From Paraclostridium ghonii (GTDB lineage Bacteria; Bacillota; Clostridia; Peptostreptococcales; Peptostreptococcaceae): a stretch of DNA of 64,000 bases. Shown in pieces: positions 41,989 through 51,326 of this stretch; position 1 is the stretch's first letter, and the number at the start of each line of letters is the position of its first letter. Below the pieces are notes generated by a model that was not told the DNA's origin, searched no databases, and saw only the letters and a program-made list of their open reading frames with translations. Position numbers and translations under genes: made by a program. The stretch is from NCBI RefSeq assembly GCF_030815085.1, contig NZ_JAUSWG010000003.1. The stretch is one strand, 5' to 3'.

Positions 41989-44517
41989 ATGGAATTAAAA
42001 TCACTTAAATTAAAAAATGATTTATATTGGGTAGGGTCTTTAGATCCAGGGTTAAGGGTATTTGACATAATAATGTATACTCCATATGGAACAACTTATA
42101 ATTCATATGTTTTAAAAGCTGGCAAGAAAACGATTTTGTTTGAAACTGTAAAGGCAAAACACTTCGACAGTTATTTATCTAGACTTAAAGATTTAAATAT
42201 AGATTTGAAAAGTATAGATTATATAGTGGTTAGTCACACAGAACCAGATCATGCAGGAAGTGTAGAGAAAATATTAAAACTTTCACCAAATGCAAAAGTT
42301 ATAGCATCTCAAAATGCAGTTAGCTATCTAAAAGAAATTGTAAATGATAAGTTTGAATATATAGTTGTAAATGATAATGATGAAATAAAAATAGAAAATA
42401 AAACTTTAAAATTTTATTCAGTGCCACTTCTTCATTGGCCAGATACCATATATACTTACATTAAAGAAGATAATGTATTAGTTACATGTGATTCATTTGG
42501 AAGTCATTACAGTTGTGAAGGTGTAGTTAACACTAAAATAGAAAATAAAGAACACTACATGGAAGCTTTGAGATATTATTATGATTGTATAATGGGACCT
42601 TTTAAGCCATATATATTAAAAGCTATCGATAAGATAAAAGAATTAAACTTAGATATGATATGCCCAGGTCATGGACCTGTATTGATTGAAAATCCAAGGG
42701 AAATAGTTGAAATCTATGAAAAATGGAGTAGTGAGGAGTTGATAGTTCCTAAGAAAGATATAACTATATGTTACGTAAGTGCGTATGGATATACAGGAGA
42801 GGTAGCTAAAAATATTAAAAAAGGAATTGAACAGCATAGTGATTATAATGTAAAAATGTATGATGTTATAAATCATAATATGGATGAAATCATAAATTCT
42901 ATAACTTATTCACAAGGAGTTTTATTTGGTACTCCAACAATAAATGGAGATGCATTAAAACCTATATGGGATATACTTGTAAGTTTAAATCCTATAGTTC
43001 ATGGAAATAAGGTTGCATCATGTTTTGGATCATTTGGATGGAGTGGTGAAGGAGTTCCAAACGTTATGGATAGATTAAAACAACTTAGAATGAATACTAT
43101 AGATCCGTTACTTGTTAACTTCAAACCAAGTGAATCTGATTTATATGAAGCCCAATTATTAGGTAAAAAGTTTGTAGAAACTACTATAGATACAAATACT
43201 AAAAAAGAAGGTACTAAAAAATGGAAATGTGTAATATGTAATGAAGTTTTTGATGGGGATAAAGCTCCAGATGTGTGTCCAGTATGTGGAGCAAAACACG
43301 ATCAGTTTATAGAAGTTATAGAAGAAAATATAACTTACCAAAAAGATACAGATGATAAAATTGTTATAGTGGGAAATGGTGCAGCAGGATTTTATGCAGC
43401 TGATTCAATTAGAAAAAGAAATAAAACTGCTAAAATAGTTATGTTAAGTAATGAAAGTGAATTAACTTATTATAGACCAGCGCTTTCAGATTTTATAAAT
43501 GAAGAAATTAAAAAAGATGATTTCTATATTGTAGATGAAAGTTGGTACAAAGAAAATAATATAGAAGTTTTACTAAGTGTAAATGTAGAAAGTATAAATG
43601 AAAAAGAAAAGGAAATTATTTTAGATAATAATTCAAATATAAAATATGATAAGTTAGTACTAGCAAATGGTAGCTCTAACTTTGTACCACCAATAAAAGG
43701 GCATGACTTAGAAGGGGTATATACTCTAAGAAATAAAAGAGACTTAGAGTATATAAAAGAGTATTTAGATAAGTCAAAAAATGTATTAGTTATAGGTGGA
43801 GGATTATTGGGGCTTGAAGCTGCATATGAAATTAAATTATCCAAAAAAGAAGTTACAGTAGTAGAAGCTATGCCTAATTTACTAACTAAACAACTAGATA
43901 AAGACGGTAGTATAACTTTAGAAAATATATTAAAAGAGAATGGATTAAACTTAATGGTAGGAAAATTCATAGACAGTTTAGAAGGAGATAAAAAAGTTTC
44001 TAAAGCTATATTTAAAGATGGAAGCTCTATTGATGTAGATATGGTTATATTCTCTGTAGGAGTTAGACCTAATATAAAGGTAGCTAATAATACTAATATA
44101 GAAATTAACAAAGGTATAGTTGTAGATAAATACATGAACACTTCATCAAAAGATATATATGCATGTGGAGATATAGCTGAAATAGATTCTATGATATGGG
44201 CTATATGGCCAGCTGCTATAGATATGGGTAAAGTTGCAGGAGCTAATGCATGCGGAGATGAAGTTGAGTTTAAATCAGAAAATTACCCAGTAGGGTTAGA
44301 TGTGTTTGATACTAAAGTATTTAGTATAGGAAATATAAATGATAGTGATAGTTGCATTAGCTTAAGTAAGAAAGATATTTATAAAAAATTATTCTTTAAA
44401 GAAGACGTGTTAGTAGGAGCTGTATTTATAAATGATTTAAGTAAAAATGTAAAAGTTATAAAACTTATAGAAGAAAAAGCTGATTTTAATAAAGTTTTAA
44501 ATGAAAACTTATTATAG
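41989..44517 (+). CDS. Flavodiiron protein fused to rubredoxin and NADH:rubredoxin reductase
   Basis: An 842-residue fusion. Residues 1-250 are the diiron beta-lactamase domain: SHTEPDHAG (His83, Glu85, Asp87, His88), His149, Asp168 and His228. Residues 255-395 are the FMN flavodoxin domain (VSAYGYTGEVAKNI; CFGSFGWSGEG). Residues 411-440 are a short-spaced rubredoxin: Cys414/417 and Cys430/433 with only 12 residues between the pairs, against roughly 29 in ordinary rubredoxin. From about 457 is an FAD/NADH reductase (VIVGNGAAGFYAAD; VIGGGLLGLEAAYE; IYACGDIAE). The same architecture in C. difficile is an NADH:oxygen oxidoreductase. One polypeptide thus carries electrons from NADH to O2, protecting an anaerobe. 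Confidence 0.93.
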   Translation: MELKSLKLKNDLYWVGSLDPGLRVFDIIMYTPYGTTYNSYVLKAGKKTILFETVKAKHFDSYLSRLKDLNIDLKSIDYIVVSHTEPDHAGSVEKILKLSPNAKVIASQNAVSYLKEIVNDKFEYIVVNDNDEIKIENKTLKFYSVPLLHWPDTIYTYIKEDNVLVTCDSFGSHYSCEGVVNTKIENKEHYMEALRYYYDCIMGPFKPYILKAIDKIKELNLDMICPGHGPVLIENPREIVEIYEKWSSEELIVPKKDITICYVSAYGYTGEVAKNIKKGIEQHSDYNVKMYDVINHNMDEIINSITYSQGVLFGTPTINGDALKPIWDILVSLNPIVHGNKVASCFGSFGWSGEGVPNVMDRLKQLRMNTIDPLLVNFKPSESDLYEAQLLGKKFVETTIDTNTKKEGTKKWKCVICNEVFDGDKAPDVCPVCGAKHDQFIEVIEENITYQKDTDDKIVIVGNGAAGFYAADSIRKRNKTAKIVMLSNESELTYYRPALSDFINEEIKKDDFYIVDESWYKENNIEVLLSVNVESINEKEKEIILDNNSNIKYDKLVLANGSSNFVPPIKGHDLEGVYTLRNKRDLEYIKEYLDKSKNVLVIGGGLLGLEAAYEIKLSKKEVTVVEAMPNLLTKQLDKDGSITLENILKENGLNLMVGKFIDSLEGDKKVSKAIFKDGSSIDVDMVIFSVGVRPNIKVANNTNIEINKGIVVDKYMNTSSKDIYACGDIAEIDSMIWAIWPAAIDMGKVAGANACGDEVEFKSENYPVGLDVFDTKVFSIGNINDSDSCISLSKKDIYKKLFFKEDVLVGAVFINDLSKNVKVIKLIEEKADFNKVLNENLL

Positions 44518-44520
44518 CTA

Positions 44521-44609
44521 ACTAAAAGTAAGATTCACTTTTGAATCAATCTATAATACTGATTTGTAGAAGTATATAGATGATTATGAGTGAATCTTTA
44601 CTTTTGGTT
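44521..44609. repeat. Long imperfect inverted repeat
   Basis: Outer arms ACTAAAAGTAAGATTCACT (44521-44539) and AGTGAATCTTTACTTTTGGT (44589-44608) pair with one bulge and one wobble; an inner pair ATCAATCTATA/TATAGATGAT continues the helix. The total is about 89 bp with no U tail on the plus strand. It may be a terminator, a structured RNA or a miniature-element scar. Confidence 0.55.
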
Positions 44610-44696
44610 ACAAAAAAGTAAGAAATAATAAATATCATAAAAGCCAAATATATTGTATAATAAGTAGTATCAGGTCAAAGGGGATGGAGGGATATT

Positions 44697-45755
44697 ATGA
44701 AAAATAAAAAGACATTTAATAAAAACTTATTACAATATGGCTTTTTAGTGTTTATATTAGGAATAACAATTTTCTTAGTCTATAGAACTTTAGATATAGA
44801 TATGCTTGATGAAGTTGTAGATATGGTAGATAAAAAGTTTATATTTTTTGGAATATGTGCAGTTATGATCCATATGATATTGGAAGGTGTAGTTTTAAAG
44901 ATCGTAATAGATAGTACGCATAAAGTTCAAACTAGATTTATAGGGTTTAAACTAGCTACTATGGGATTTTATTATAATTTAATAACTCCATTTGCCTCAG
45001 GAAGCCAGCCTATTCAAATATATGTATTAAATAAATGTAAAATGCCAGCTAGTAAAGCCACGGCAGTTATAATGAATAAATCTATAATATATCAAGTTGT
45101 AGTTACACTTTATTGTTCTATATTAGTACTATTTAATACAACTATACTAAAAGAGCTAAGAGGGGTTATGCCTTTAATATTAATCGGAATTGCTATGAAT
45201 GCATTTACATTAATCGTGTCTATGATGGTTATATATAACCCAGGACTAATCAAGAAAGCATCTAAATACATTATAAACTTTTTAGTGAAATTTAAATTAT
45301 TTAAGTTTTTAGACGGTAAAGCTGAGAAGATAGAAAGTTTTGCAGATGAATATAGTAAATCTGTAAACTTATTCATAAAAAATAAAAAAGCGCTTATACT
45401 AACTATTTTAATAACTGTAGTTCAGTTAAGTGTATATTTTAGTATTTCATTTTGGATATATAAAGCATTTAATTTAAGTGGATATACGTATATATATATG
45501 CTTACATTACAAGCATTCTTATATATGGCAATATCTCCTATACCAACTCCAGGAAATGTAGGAGCTAGTGAATTGGCATTCTTTGCAATATTTAAAAGTG
45601 TATTTCCACAGCCGCTTATGGGGTATGCAATATTTTTATATGGAGGATTTGTATATTATGCAGTATTAATAGGAAGTGGTATATTCACGATGATAACACA
45701 TCATAATATGGATAGAAAAAGTAAGAAAATTAAAAATAAAGAATATGCGGCTTAA
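44697..45755 (+). CDS. LPG-synthase-TM / UPF0104 flippase-like membrane protein
   Basis: A 352-residue integral membrane protein with about eight segments. The family motif GFYYNLITPFASGSQPIQIYVLNK (about 91-114) and the late AISPIPTPGNVGASELAFFAIFKSV match the lysylphosphatidylglycerol synthetase TM region family (PF03706). There is no soluble aminoacyltransferase domain, so it is a stand-alone flippase-like protein, possibly moving a lipid or precursor. GGAGGG precedes the start. Confidence 0.88.
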   Translation: MKNKKTFNKNLLQYGFLVFILGITIFLVYRTLDIDMLDEVVDMVDKKFIFFGICAVMIHMILEGVVLKIVIDSTHKVQTRFIGFKLATMGFYYNLITPFASGSQPIQIYVLNKCKMPASKATAVIMNKSIIYQVVVTLYCSILVLFNTTILKELRGVMPLILIGIAMNAFTLIVSMMVIYNPGLIKKASKYIINFLVKFKLFKFLDGKAEKIESFADEYSKSVNLFIKNKKALILTILITVVQLSVYFSISFWIYKAFNLSGYTYIYMLTLQAFLYMAISPIPTPGNVGASELAFFAIFKSVFPQPLMGYAIFLYGGFVYYAVLIGSGIFTMITHHNMDRKSKKIKNKEYAA

Positions 45756-45763
45756 TATATGTA

Positions 45764-45795
45764 AAAAGGTATATCGTAGAAACGATATGCCTTTT
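45764..45795 (+). terminator. Terminator
   Basis: Stem AAAAGGTATATCGT with ACGATATGCCTTTT (one wobble), loop AGAA, at 45764-45777 and 45782-45795. Confidence 0.85.
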
Positions 45796-45922
45796 ATTTT
45801 GCAGAAATTTCTCAAAAATATTACTTTTCTTAACTATATTGACTTTTTGTGTCTAAGTGTATAATATTATTAAAAGGGAAATGGTTTTTATCATAAAATA
45901 TTTACAAGGGGGAGGAATTATT

Positions 45923-47146
45923 TTGACAAAAGAAAAGAAAAAAATTGGGCTAGTACCTAAGTTAATAATAGCGATAGTAGTCGGTATTATTTTAGGAAGT
46001 TATGCTCCAAAGATAGTAATTGAAATTTTAGTTACAATAAGTGGTTTATTTGCGGCATTTTTACAATTTGTAATCCCATTCATAATTTTAGGATTTGTTA
46101 CAGCAGGAATAGCTGAATTAAGCTCAGGAGCAGGAAAGTTATTAGGTATAACAACTGGTATAGCATATTGTTCTACAATAGTAGCAGGTTTACTTGCATA
46201 TACAGTTGCGGTAACTATTTTCCCTACTTTTATAAACTCTAGTATAGCTAGTTCTATAGGTGATCCAAATTCAGGTATGCTTGAAGCAATTTTCACTATA
46301 CCATTAAAACCAATGTTAGATGTAACAGCTGCAATTGTTTTTGCATTTATGATGGGACTTGGTATATCAGCTCTTAGAGGTCGTGGAAAAGGAGAAGGTT
46401 TATTTAATATAGCTATGGATTTCCAAGAAATAATAAAATCTACTCTAGCTAAAATAATAATACCTTTATTACCTCTTTACATAGCTGGAACTTTTGCTAA
46501 TATAACTTATGCAGGTCAAGTGTGGGATATATTAAAAATATTTGGTAAAGTGTATTTAATAGTAATACCACTTCACCTAATATATGTATGCTTCATGTTT
46601 ACTCTTGCGGGTACATATTCTAAAAAGAATCCAATACAATTAATTAAAAATCAAATACCAGGATATTTAACAGCAGTTGGTACTCAATCATCAGCAGCTA
46701 CTATACCTGTAAATGTAGAGTGTGCTGAAAAAAATGGAGTATCTAAGCAAATAAGAGAGTTTGTTGTACCTCTTTGTGCAACTATTCACTTAGCTGGAAG
46801 TATAATCTCAGTAACTTCATTTACTGTTGCTGTTTTAATGATGAACCAAATGAATTATGGTTTAGCTGTAATATTACCATATTTACTTATGTTAGGTGTG
46901 GCTATGGTTGCAGCACCGGGAGCACCAGGTGGAGCTATAATGAGTGCCCTTCCATTTTTACCTATGGTAGGAATACCATCAGATGGAGGTCTTGCAAGTT
47001 TAATGATAGCATTATACATAACTCAAGATAGTTTTGGTACTGCGGCTAATGTATCAGGAGATAACGCAATAGCAGTAGTAATTGATGAAATAAATGATAA
47101 ATCGGTCAAACGAGAGAAAAAATCAAATAAACAAGTAAATGCTTAA
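45923..47146 (+). CDS. Dicarboxylate/amino acid:cation symporter (DAACS)
   Basis: A 407-residue membrane protein of the glutamate/aspartate symporter family. LVPKLIIAIVVGIILGSYAP is the usual first helix; AVGTQSSAATIPVNVECAEKNGVSK is the conserved hairpin 1 serine-rich motif, and VMVAAPGAPGGA-like and DSFGTAANVSGDNAIAVV segments form hairpin 2 and the binding site. I place the start at the TTG 45923, because GGGGAGG lies 7 bp upstream; an ATG at 45857 has no ribosome site. A TTGACT with nearby TATAAT (45839-45865) is a possible promoter. Substrate may be serine, glutamate or a dicarboxylate. Confidence 0.88.
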   Translation: MTKEKKKIGLVPKLIIAIVVGIILGSYAPKIVIEILVTISGLFAAFLQFVIPFIILGFVTAGIAELSSGAGKLLGITTGIAYCSTIVAGLLAYTVAVTIFPTFINSSIASSIGDPNSGMLEAIFTIPLKPMLDVTAAIVFAFMMGLGISALRGRGKGEGLFNIAMDFQEIIKSTLAKIIIPLLPLYIAGTFANITYAGQVWDILKIFGKVYLIVIPLHLIYVCFMFTLAGTYSKKNPIQLIKNQIPGYLTAVGTQSSAATIPVNVECAEKNGVSKQIREFVVPLCATIHLAGSIISVTSFTVAVLMMNQMNYGLAVILPYLLMLGVAMVAAPGAPGGAIMSALPFLPMVGIPSDGGLASLMIALYITQDSFGTAANVSGDNAIAVVIDEINDKSVKREKKSNKQVNA

Positions 47147-47147
47147 C

Positions 47148-47185
47148 AAAAAGGAGTTATCTCTATTTAGAGATAACTCCTTTTT
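47148..47185. terminator. Bidirectional terminator
   Basis: Perfect 17-bp stem (47148-47164 and 47169-47185) with AGGAGTTATCTCT and loop ATTT. Confidence 0.92.
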
Positions 47186-47189
47186 ATTT

Positions 47190-47528
47190 TTAATCTAGCA
47201 CATTATATATAATTGTATTTGCAATTGATAACAATATAGAAGCTCCTATAGCACTAATAAATCCAGATAGATGAACACCGGGAACTATACTAAAAGCTAA
47301 TTTTAGAACTATACCATTTATAACTAATGAAAATAAACCTAAAGTTAAAAAGGTTATAGGCAATGAGAAAAATTGAATCAAAGGTTTAATTGTTAAATTT
47401 AATATACCAAAAATAATTGTTAGTATAAGTAGAGAACCTAAAGAGGTTATAGAAACACTACTCATTAATAGTGATACTATATATAGAGATATAGCATTAA
47501 CTACTATAAATAAAGAAAGTTTTTTCAT
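47190..47528 (-). CDS. YvlD-like four-helix membrane protein (phage_holin_4_2 family)
   Basis: A 112-residue protein made of four hydrophobic helices with the family core ILTIIFGILNLTIKPLIQFFSLPITFLTLGLFSLVINGIVL. Despite the holin name, members such as YvlD are chromosomal, often stress-related proteins, and no phage gene is near. AAAGGAG lies before the start. Confidence 0.88.
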   Translation of the reverse strand: MKKLSLFIVVNAISLYIVSLLMSSVSITSLGSLLILTIIFGILNLTIKPLIQFFSLPITFLTLGLFSLVINGIVLKLAFSIVPGVHLSGFISAIGASILLSIANTIIYNVLD

Positions 47529-48137
47529 AGCATAAAGCTCCTTTCAATAAAAGTATATTACTTTATTAAATTTCAATATATAATAATATATTACCATAAA
47601 AAAATAAATTACACATTTTAATGGAAAATTAAAAAAATAAATATATATTAATATACCCTAATTTAAGCAAAAAATAAATTACAATATTGTTAAGGCATAA
47701 TTAAGAAATTATTGATATAATAAAAGATGAGGTAATAATTGGAGGTAATAAACCTAAATCATTATGGAATAACATGTAAAGTGATTTTATGTGTATCTAT
47801 AATAATCACAATCTTATAAATGAATAGTATAGAGATTATTTTAGGATTGATTTTATTTTTAATATAATTTATACTTAATAAAATTGTAGTCTATAAAAAA
47901 TAGGTAATATAAATACTAATGTAATAACAAAATTTATTAGGTTAGGAATCTATAATAGAAATGATATAGTAAATGTAAAAAAACTATTAAATAGAGTATA
48001 TACAATCAAATTTATTGTAATATTTCACAATAAACAGGTATAATATTATATATATTATTAATATAATGAAAATGAAATAAATATAAAATAACATAAAGTT
48101 AAAATGTTAGAAACTTAATCATAGATAGAAGGGAAAT
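47529..48137. other. 609-bp gap with a decayed small frame
   Basis: No intact gene. An ATG at 47820 begins MNSIEIILGLILFLI, then a TAA, then in the same frame FILNKIVVYKK and a stop at 47903: a small membrane protein with an in-frame stop. The rest is AT-rich sequence without open frames. A promoter with an inverted repeat lies at 48011-48044. Confidence 0.4.
48011..48044 (+). promoter_or_regulatory. Promoter overlapped by an inverted repeat
   Basis: TTGTAA (48015-48020), 18 bp, TATAAT (48039-48044). The inverted repeat TTTATTGT-8 bp-ACAATAAA (48011-48018 and 48027-48034) covers the -35 and spacer, as an operator would. It precedes the coiled-coil gene by 94 bp. Confidence 0.5.
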
Positions 48138-48398
48138 ATGGATATGTTTTTTTTCGATTTTTTCAAAAGTAATAAGAAGAAAGTACAAGAGCAAATAAGC
48201 GAATTGAAAATTGAAAGAGAGTGTTTAGAGAAAGAATTTAATAAACATCACAATAAATACGAAGAATTGTGGAGAAAATATCATAGCAATGAAATGAATT
48301 ACACTTCAGCTATGAAAGTGGATAATAAATGCTATGAATTAAAAGCTAGAATTAAAGAAATTGATAAGAAGATAAAAGAACTAGAAGAAGAATTATAA
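48138..48398 (+). CDS. Small coiled-coil protein of unknown function
   Basis: An 86-residue, highly charged protein. After MDMFFFDFFKSNKKK it is almost entirely heptad-patterned helix (KVQEQISELKIERECLEKEF and ELKARIKEIDKKIKELEEEL). No family recognised. It has its own promoter and a terminator. GAAGGG precedes the start. Confidence 0.65.
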   Translation: MDMFFFDFFKSNKKKVQEQISELKIERECLEKEFNKHHNKYEELWRKYHSNEMNYTSAMKVDNKCYELKARIKEIDKKIKELEEEL

Positions 48399-48403
48399 AA
48401 TTT

Positions 48404-48449
48404 AAAACTTATATATTTCGTATAAATACAAAATATATAAGTTTTTTTT
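48404..48449 (+). terminator. Terminator
   Basis: Perfect 15-bp stem (48404-48418 and 48431-48445), followed by TTTT. Confidence 0.82.
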
Positions 48450-48613
48450 GTAAAAAAATAAAAGTTAAAAATAAATATATTTTCTTATTAGTACTTATAC
48501 ATAGAAATGTGCATAAAACGATGTAAGTTTAATAGCTCTTTAGTATATATTTAACATATATTAGTAAACTATGTTATTATATACTAAAGCATTAATGAAA
48601 GGAAATAGATATA

Positions 48614-50725
48614 ATGGGAAAAACACTAGTACTAGCGGAAAAACCTTCTGTAGGAAGAGATTTAGCTAGAGTATTAAATTGCAAAAATGAAAAAAATGGA
48701 TATATAGAAGGTAGCAACTATATAGTAACATGGGCACTTGGTCATTTAGTAACACTTGCTGAAACAGAAAGTTATTCAAATAAATATAAAAATTGGGATA
48801 TAAATGATTTACCTATACTTCCTAAATATTTAAAAACAGTAGTTATAAAAAAGACCTCTAAACAATTTAACACAGTAAAAGCTCAATTAAATAGAAATGA
48901 TGTAGAATCTATTGTAATAGCTACTGATGCAGGAAGAGAAGGAGAGCTTGTTGCAAGGTGGATAATAGAAAAAGCTCAAGTTAAAAAACCTATAAAACGT
49001 TTATGGATATCATCTAGCACTGATAAAGCTATAAAAGACGGGTTTAGTAAGTTAAAAGATGGAAGCGATTATGAAAATCTATATCGTTCAGCAGTTGCAA
49101 GAGCAGAAGCTGACTGGATAGTAGGAATAAATGCTACTAGAGCCCTTACTACAAAGCATAATGCACAACTTTCTTGTGGTAGAGTTCAAACCCCTACTGT
49201 AAATATGGTTCATAAAAGAGAAGAGGAAATACAAAAATTTAGACCAAAAGAATTTTATGGAATTAGCTTACAAGCCCCTATGTTTAAGTTAAACTGGGTA
49301 GACTCAAAAAATAATAGCCAAAATAGCTTTAATAAAGAAAAAATAGAAACTATATTATCTAAAGTAGAAAACAAAAATGCTGAGATAGTAGAAGTTAATA
49401 AAACTTATAAAAAGAAATACTCACCAGGGTTATATGACTTAACAGAATTACAAAGAGATGCAAATAAAATATTTAACTTTTCTGCTAAAGAAACTTTATC
49501 TATAATGCAAAAGTTATATGAACACCATAAAGTTCTTACATATCCTAGAACAGATTCTAAATATATTAGTACTGATATAGTAGATACTTTAAAAGATAGA
49601 GTTAGGGCTGTTAGTGTAAGTGATTACGCTAAAGTTTGTACTAAAATATTAAAAGGAAAGATAAATACAAATAAATCATTTGTTGATAATTCAAAAGTTA
49701 CAGACCATCATGCGATAATACCTACTGAAGAAAGAGTATTTTTAAATGATTTAAGTGATAAAGAAAGAAAAATTTATGATTTAGTAGTGAAAAGATTTTT
49801 AAGTGTTTTAAGTGAACCTTTTGAGTATGAGCAAACATCTATAAATGCTAATATAGAAGGAGAAACTTTTGTCGCTAAAGGTAAAAAGGTTATAAAACTA
49901 GGTTGGAAAGAAAATTATACTCACCTTGATGAAGATGATGATAATGATCAAAAACTTCCAAGCTTAAATAAAGGTGACATTATAAAGGTAATTAAATGTA
50001 ATATGACAAGTGGGAAGACACAGCCGCCAAAACCATTAAATGAAGCTAGTTTATTGGCTCAGATGGAAAAAGAAGGGCTTGGAACTGTTGCAACACGTGC
50101 AGATATAATAGAAAAGATTTTTAACTCTTTCTTAGTTGAAAAGAAAGGAAAAGATATATTTATAACATCTAAGGGTAAACAATTACTAGACTTAGTTCCT
50201 AGTGAGTTAAAATCAGCAGAACTTACAGCTTCTTGGGACAAAAAGCTTAATGATATATCAGGTGGTAAATTAAAAAAAGATGTATTTATAAATGAAATGA
50301 AAAATTATACTGAAGATATCGTTAAAGATATAAAAAGTAGTGATGCTAAATTTAAACATGATAACTTAACTAAAAATAAGTGCCCTGAGTGTGGAAAGTA
50401 TATGCTTGAAGTAAATGGAAAAAGAGGTAAAATGCTAGTATGCCAAGATAGAGAGTGTAATACTAGAAAAACAGTTTCTACAACTACTAATGCTAGGTGT
50501 CCTGTTTGTCATAAAAGATTAGAACTTCGTGGAGAAGGCGAAGGAAAGACTTTTGTTTGTAGTTGCGGACATCGTGAAAAATTAAGTAGTTTTAATAAGA
50601 GAAAGAAAGAAGAAACTAATAAAGCATCTAAAAGAGATGTAAATAAGTATTTGAAAAATCAAAATAAACAAGAAGAAAGTTTTAATAATCCTTTTGCAGA
50701 GGCATTAGCTAAGCTTAAAAAATAG
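48614..50725 (+). CDS. topB: DNA topoisomerase III (type IA)
   Basis: A 703-residue type IA topoisomerase. The Toprim domain has VLAEKPSVGRDLARVL (Glu9) and IATDAGREGELVA (acidic triad); RSAVARAEADWIVGINATRALT and SCGRVQTPTV are the ssDNA-binding region; LTYPRTDSKYIS contains the catalytic Tyr310. The C-terminus carries two Cys-rich zinc-like modules (CPECGKYML...CQDREC and CPVCHKRLE...CSCGH). Length and motifs fit the Firmicute TopB group, which relaxes and decatenates DNA and helps resolve recombination intermediates. GAAAGGAAA precedes the start. Confidence 0.93.
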   Translation: MGKTLVLAEKPSVGRDLARVLNCKNEKNGYIEGSNYIVTWALGHLVTLAETESYSNKYKNWDINDLPILPKYLKTVVIKKTSKQFNTVKAQLNRNDVESIVIATDAGREGELVARWIIEKAQVKKPIKRLWISSSTDKAIKDGFSKLKDGSDYENLYRSAVARAEADWIVGINATRALTTKHNAQLSCGRVQTPTVNMVHKREEEIQKFRPKEFYGISLQAPMFKLNWVDSKNNSQNSFNKEKIETILSKVENKNAEIVEVNKTYKKKYSPGLYDLTELQRDANKIFNFSAKETLSIMQKLYEHHKVLTYPRTDSKYISTDIVDTLKDRVRAVSVSDYAKVCTKILKGKINTNKSFVDNSKVTDHHAIIPTEERVFLNDLSDKERKIYDLVVKRFLSVLSEPFEYEQTSINANIEGETFVAKGKKVIKLGWKENYTHLDEDDDNDQKLPSLNKGDIIKVIKCNMTSGKTQPPKPLNEASLLAQMEKEGLGTVATRADIIEKIFNSFLVEKKGKDIFITSKGKQLLDLVPSELKSAELTASWDKKLNDISGGKLKKDVFINEMKNYTEDIVKDIKSSDAKFKHDNLTKNKCPECGKYMLEVNGKRGKMLVCQDRECNTRKTVSTTTNARCPVCHKRLELRGEGEGKTFVCSCGHREKLSSFNKRKKEETNKASKRDVNKYLKNQNKQEESFNNPFAEALAKLKK

Positions 50726-50742
50726 TTTATTTTAAAATGTAT

Positions 50743-50826
50743 TTAGGGGTTATATGCATAATATGTAGATACAAGCTGAAAAGATGCTTGAAATATCTAT
50801 ATATTATGCATATAACCCCTTTAAAT
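50743..50826. repeat. Very long near-perfect hairpin
   Basis: The sequence from AGGGGTTATATGCATAATAT (50745-50764) is followed, after about 36 bp, by its exact complement ending at 50820. Inner GTAGATA and CAAGC also pair (with small bulges) with TATCTAT and GCTTG. The arms are about 35 bp and the loop about 9 nt. It lies between convergent genes and lacks a clear U run, so it is either an unusually long terminator, an RNA element or a mobile scar. Confidence 0.65.
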
Positions 50827-50844
50827 AATATTAAAAATTATTTT

Positions 50845-51069
50845 TTATTTTACTTCTTTTAACACTATTTTTTGACAGCTTACTGGAAACATACCACCAG
50901 CTTTTACAGATGCTATATATTTTATTCCATCAACAAGTACTATTGGAGTAGAAGTTTTTGAAACTACACTAAAAGTTCTATTTTTTTCTTCAAAATAATT
51001 TTTCATACCTGTCAATAAATCTTCAATATTAAAATACATATTATCAAGTATGATTGATTCTTTTTTCAT
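50845..51069 (-). CDS. Unknown small protein (74 aa)
   Basis: A 74-residue protein without membrane segments. Visible sections are a helical SIILDNMYFNIEDLLTGMKNYF, then alternating strands STPIVLVDGIKYIASVKAGGMFPVSCQKIVLKEVK, suggesting a small alpha/beta fold. No family recognised. A G-rich ribosome site (TGGGGGAA) precedes the start. Confidence 0.6.
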   Translation of the reverse strand: MKKESIILDNMYFNIEDLLTGMKNYFEEKNRTFSVVSKTSTPIVLVDGIKYIASVKAGGMFPVSCQKIVLKEVK

Positions 51070-51264
51070 CTTAATTCCCCCAATTTAGATATGAATTTTA
51101 ATTAAATTGTAGCATATGTATATAACTTTAGGTATATTCATATTATAAATAGATGTAACAGTTTTGTGAATTATAGTATATATAATAACTTGTATACAGT
51201 TGGTTTACATAATTAAACTCAAGTGAAAATTAAAAATGTATTTAATTCTTATTTGCTAGTTAAC

Positions 51265-51319
51265 AAATGAAAAAGTGTAATCATCAAAAAACACGAAAGA
51301 TGACTACACTTTTTCATTT
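51265..51319 (-). terminator. Terminator of the ferritin-like gene
   Basis: Arms of 21 bp with one mismatch (51265-51285 and 51299-51319) include GAAAAAGTGTA, so the minus-strand transcript ends in a U-rich stretch. Confidence 0.82.
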
Positions 51320-51326
51320 ATTTAAG

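Noticed and set aside
47190..47528. Prophage holin
   Set aside because: The family name is misleading; this is a YvlD-like chromosomal membrane protein and no phage structural, lysis or integrase genes surround it.
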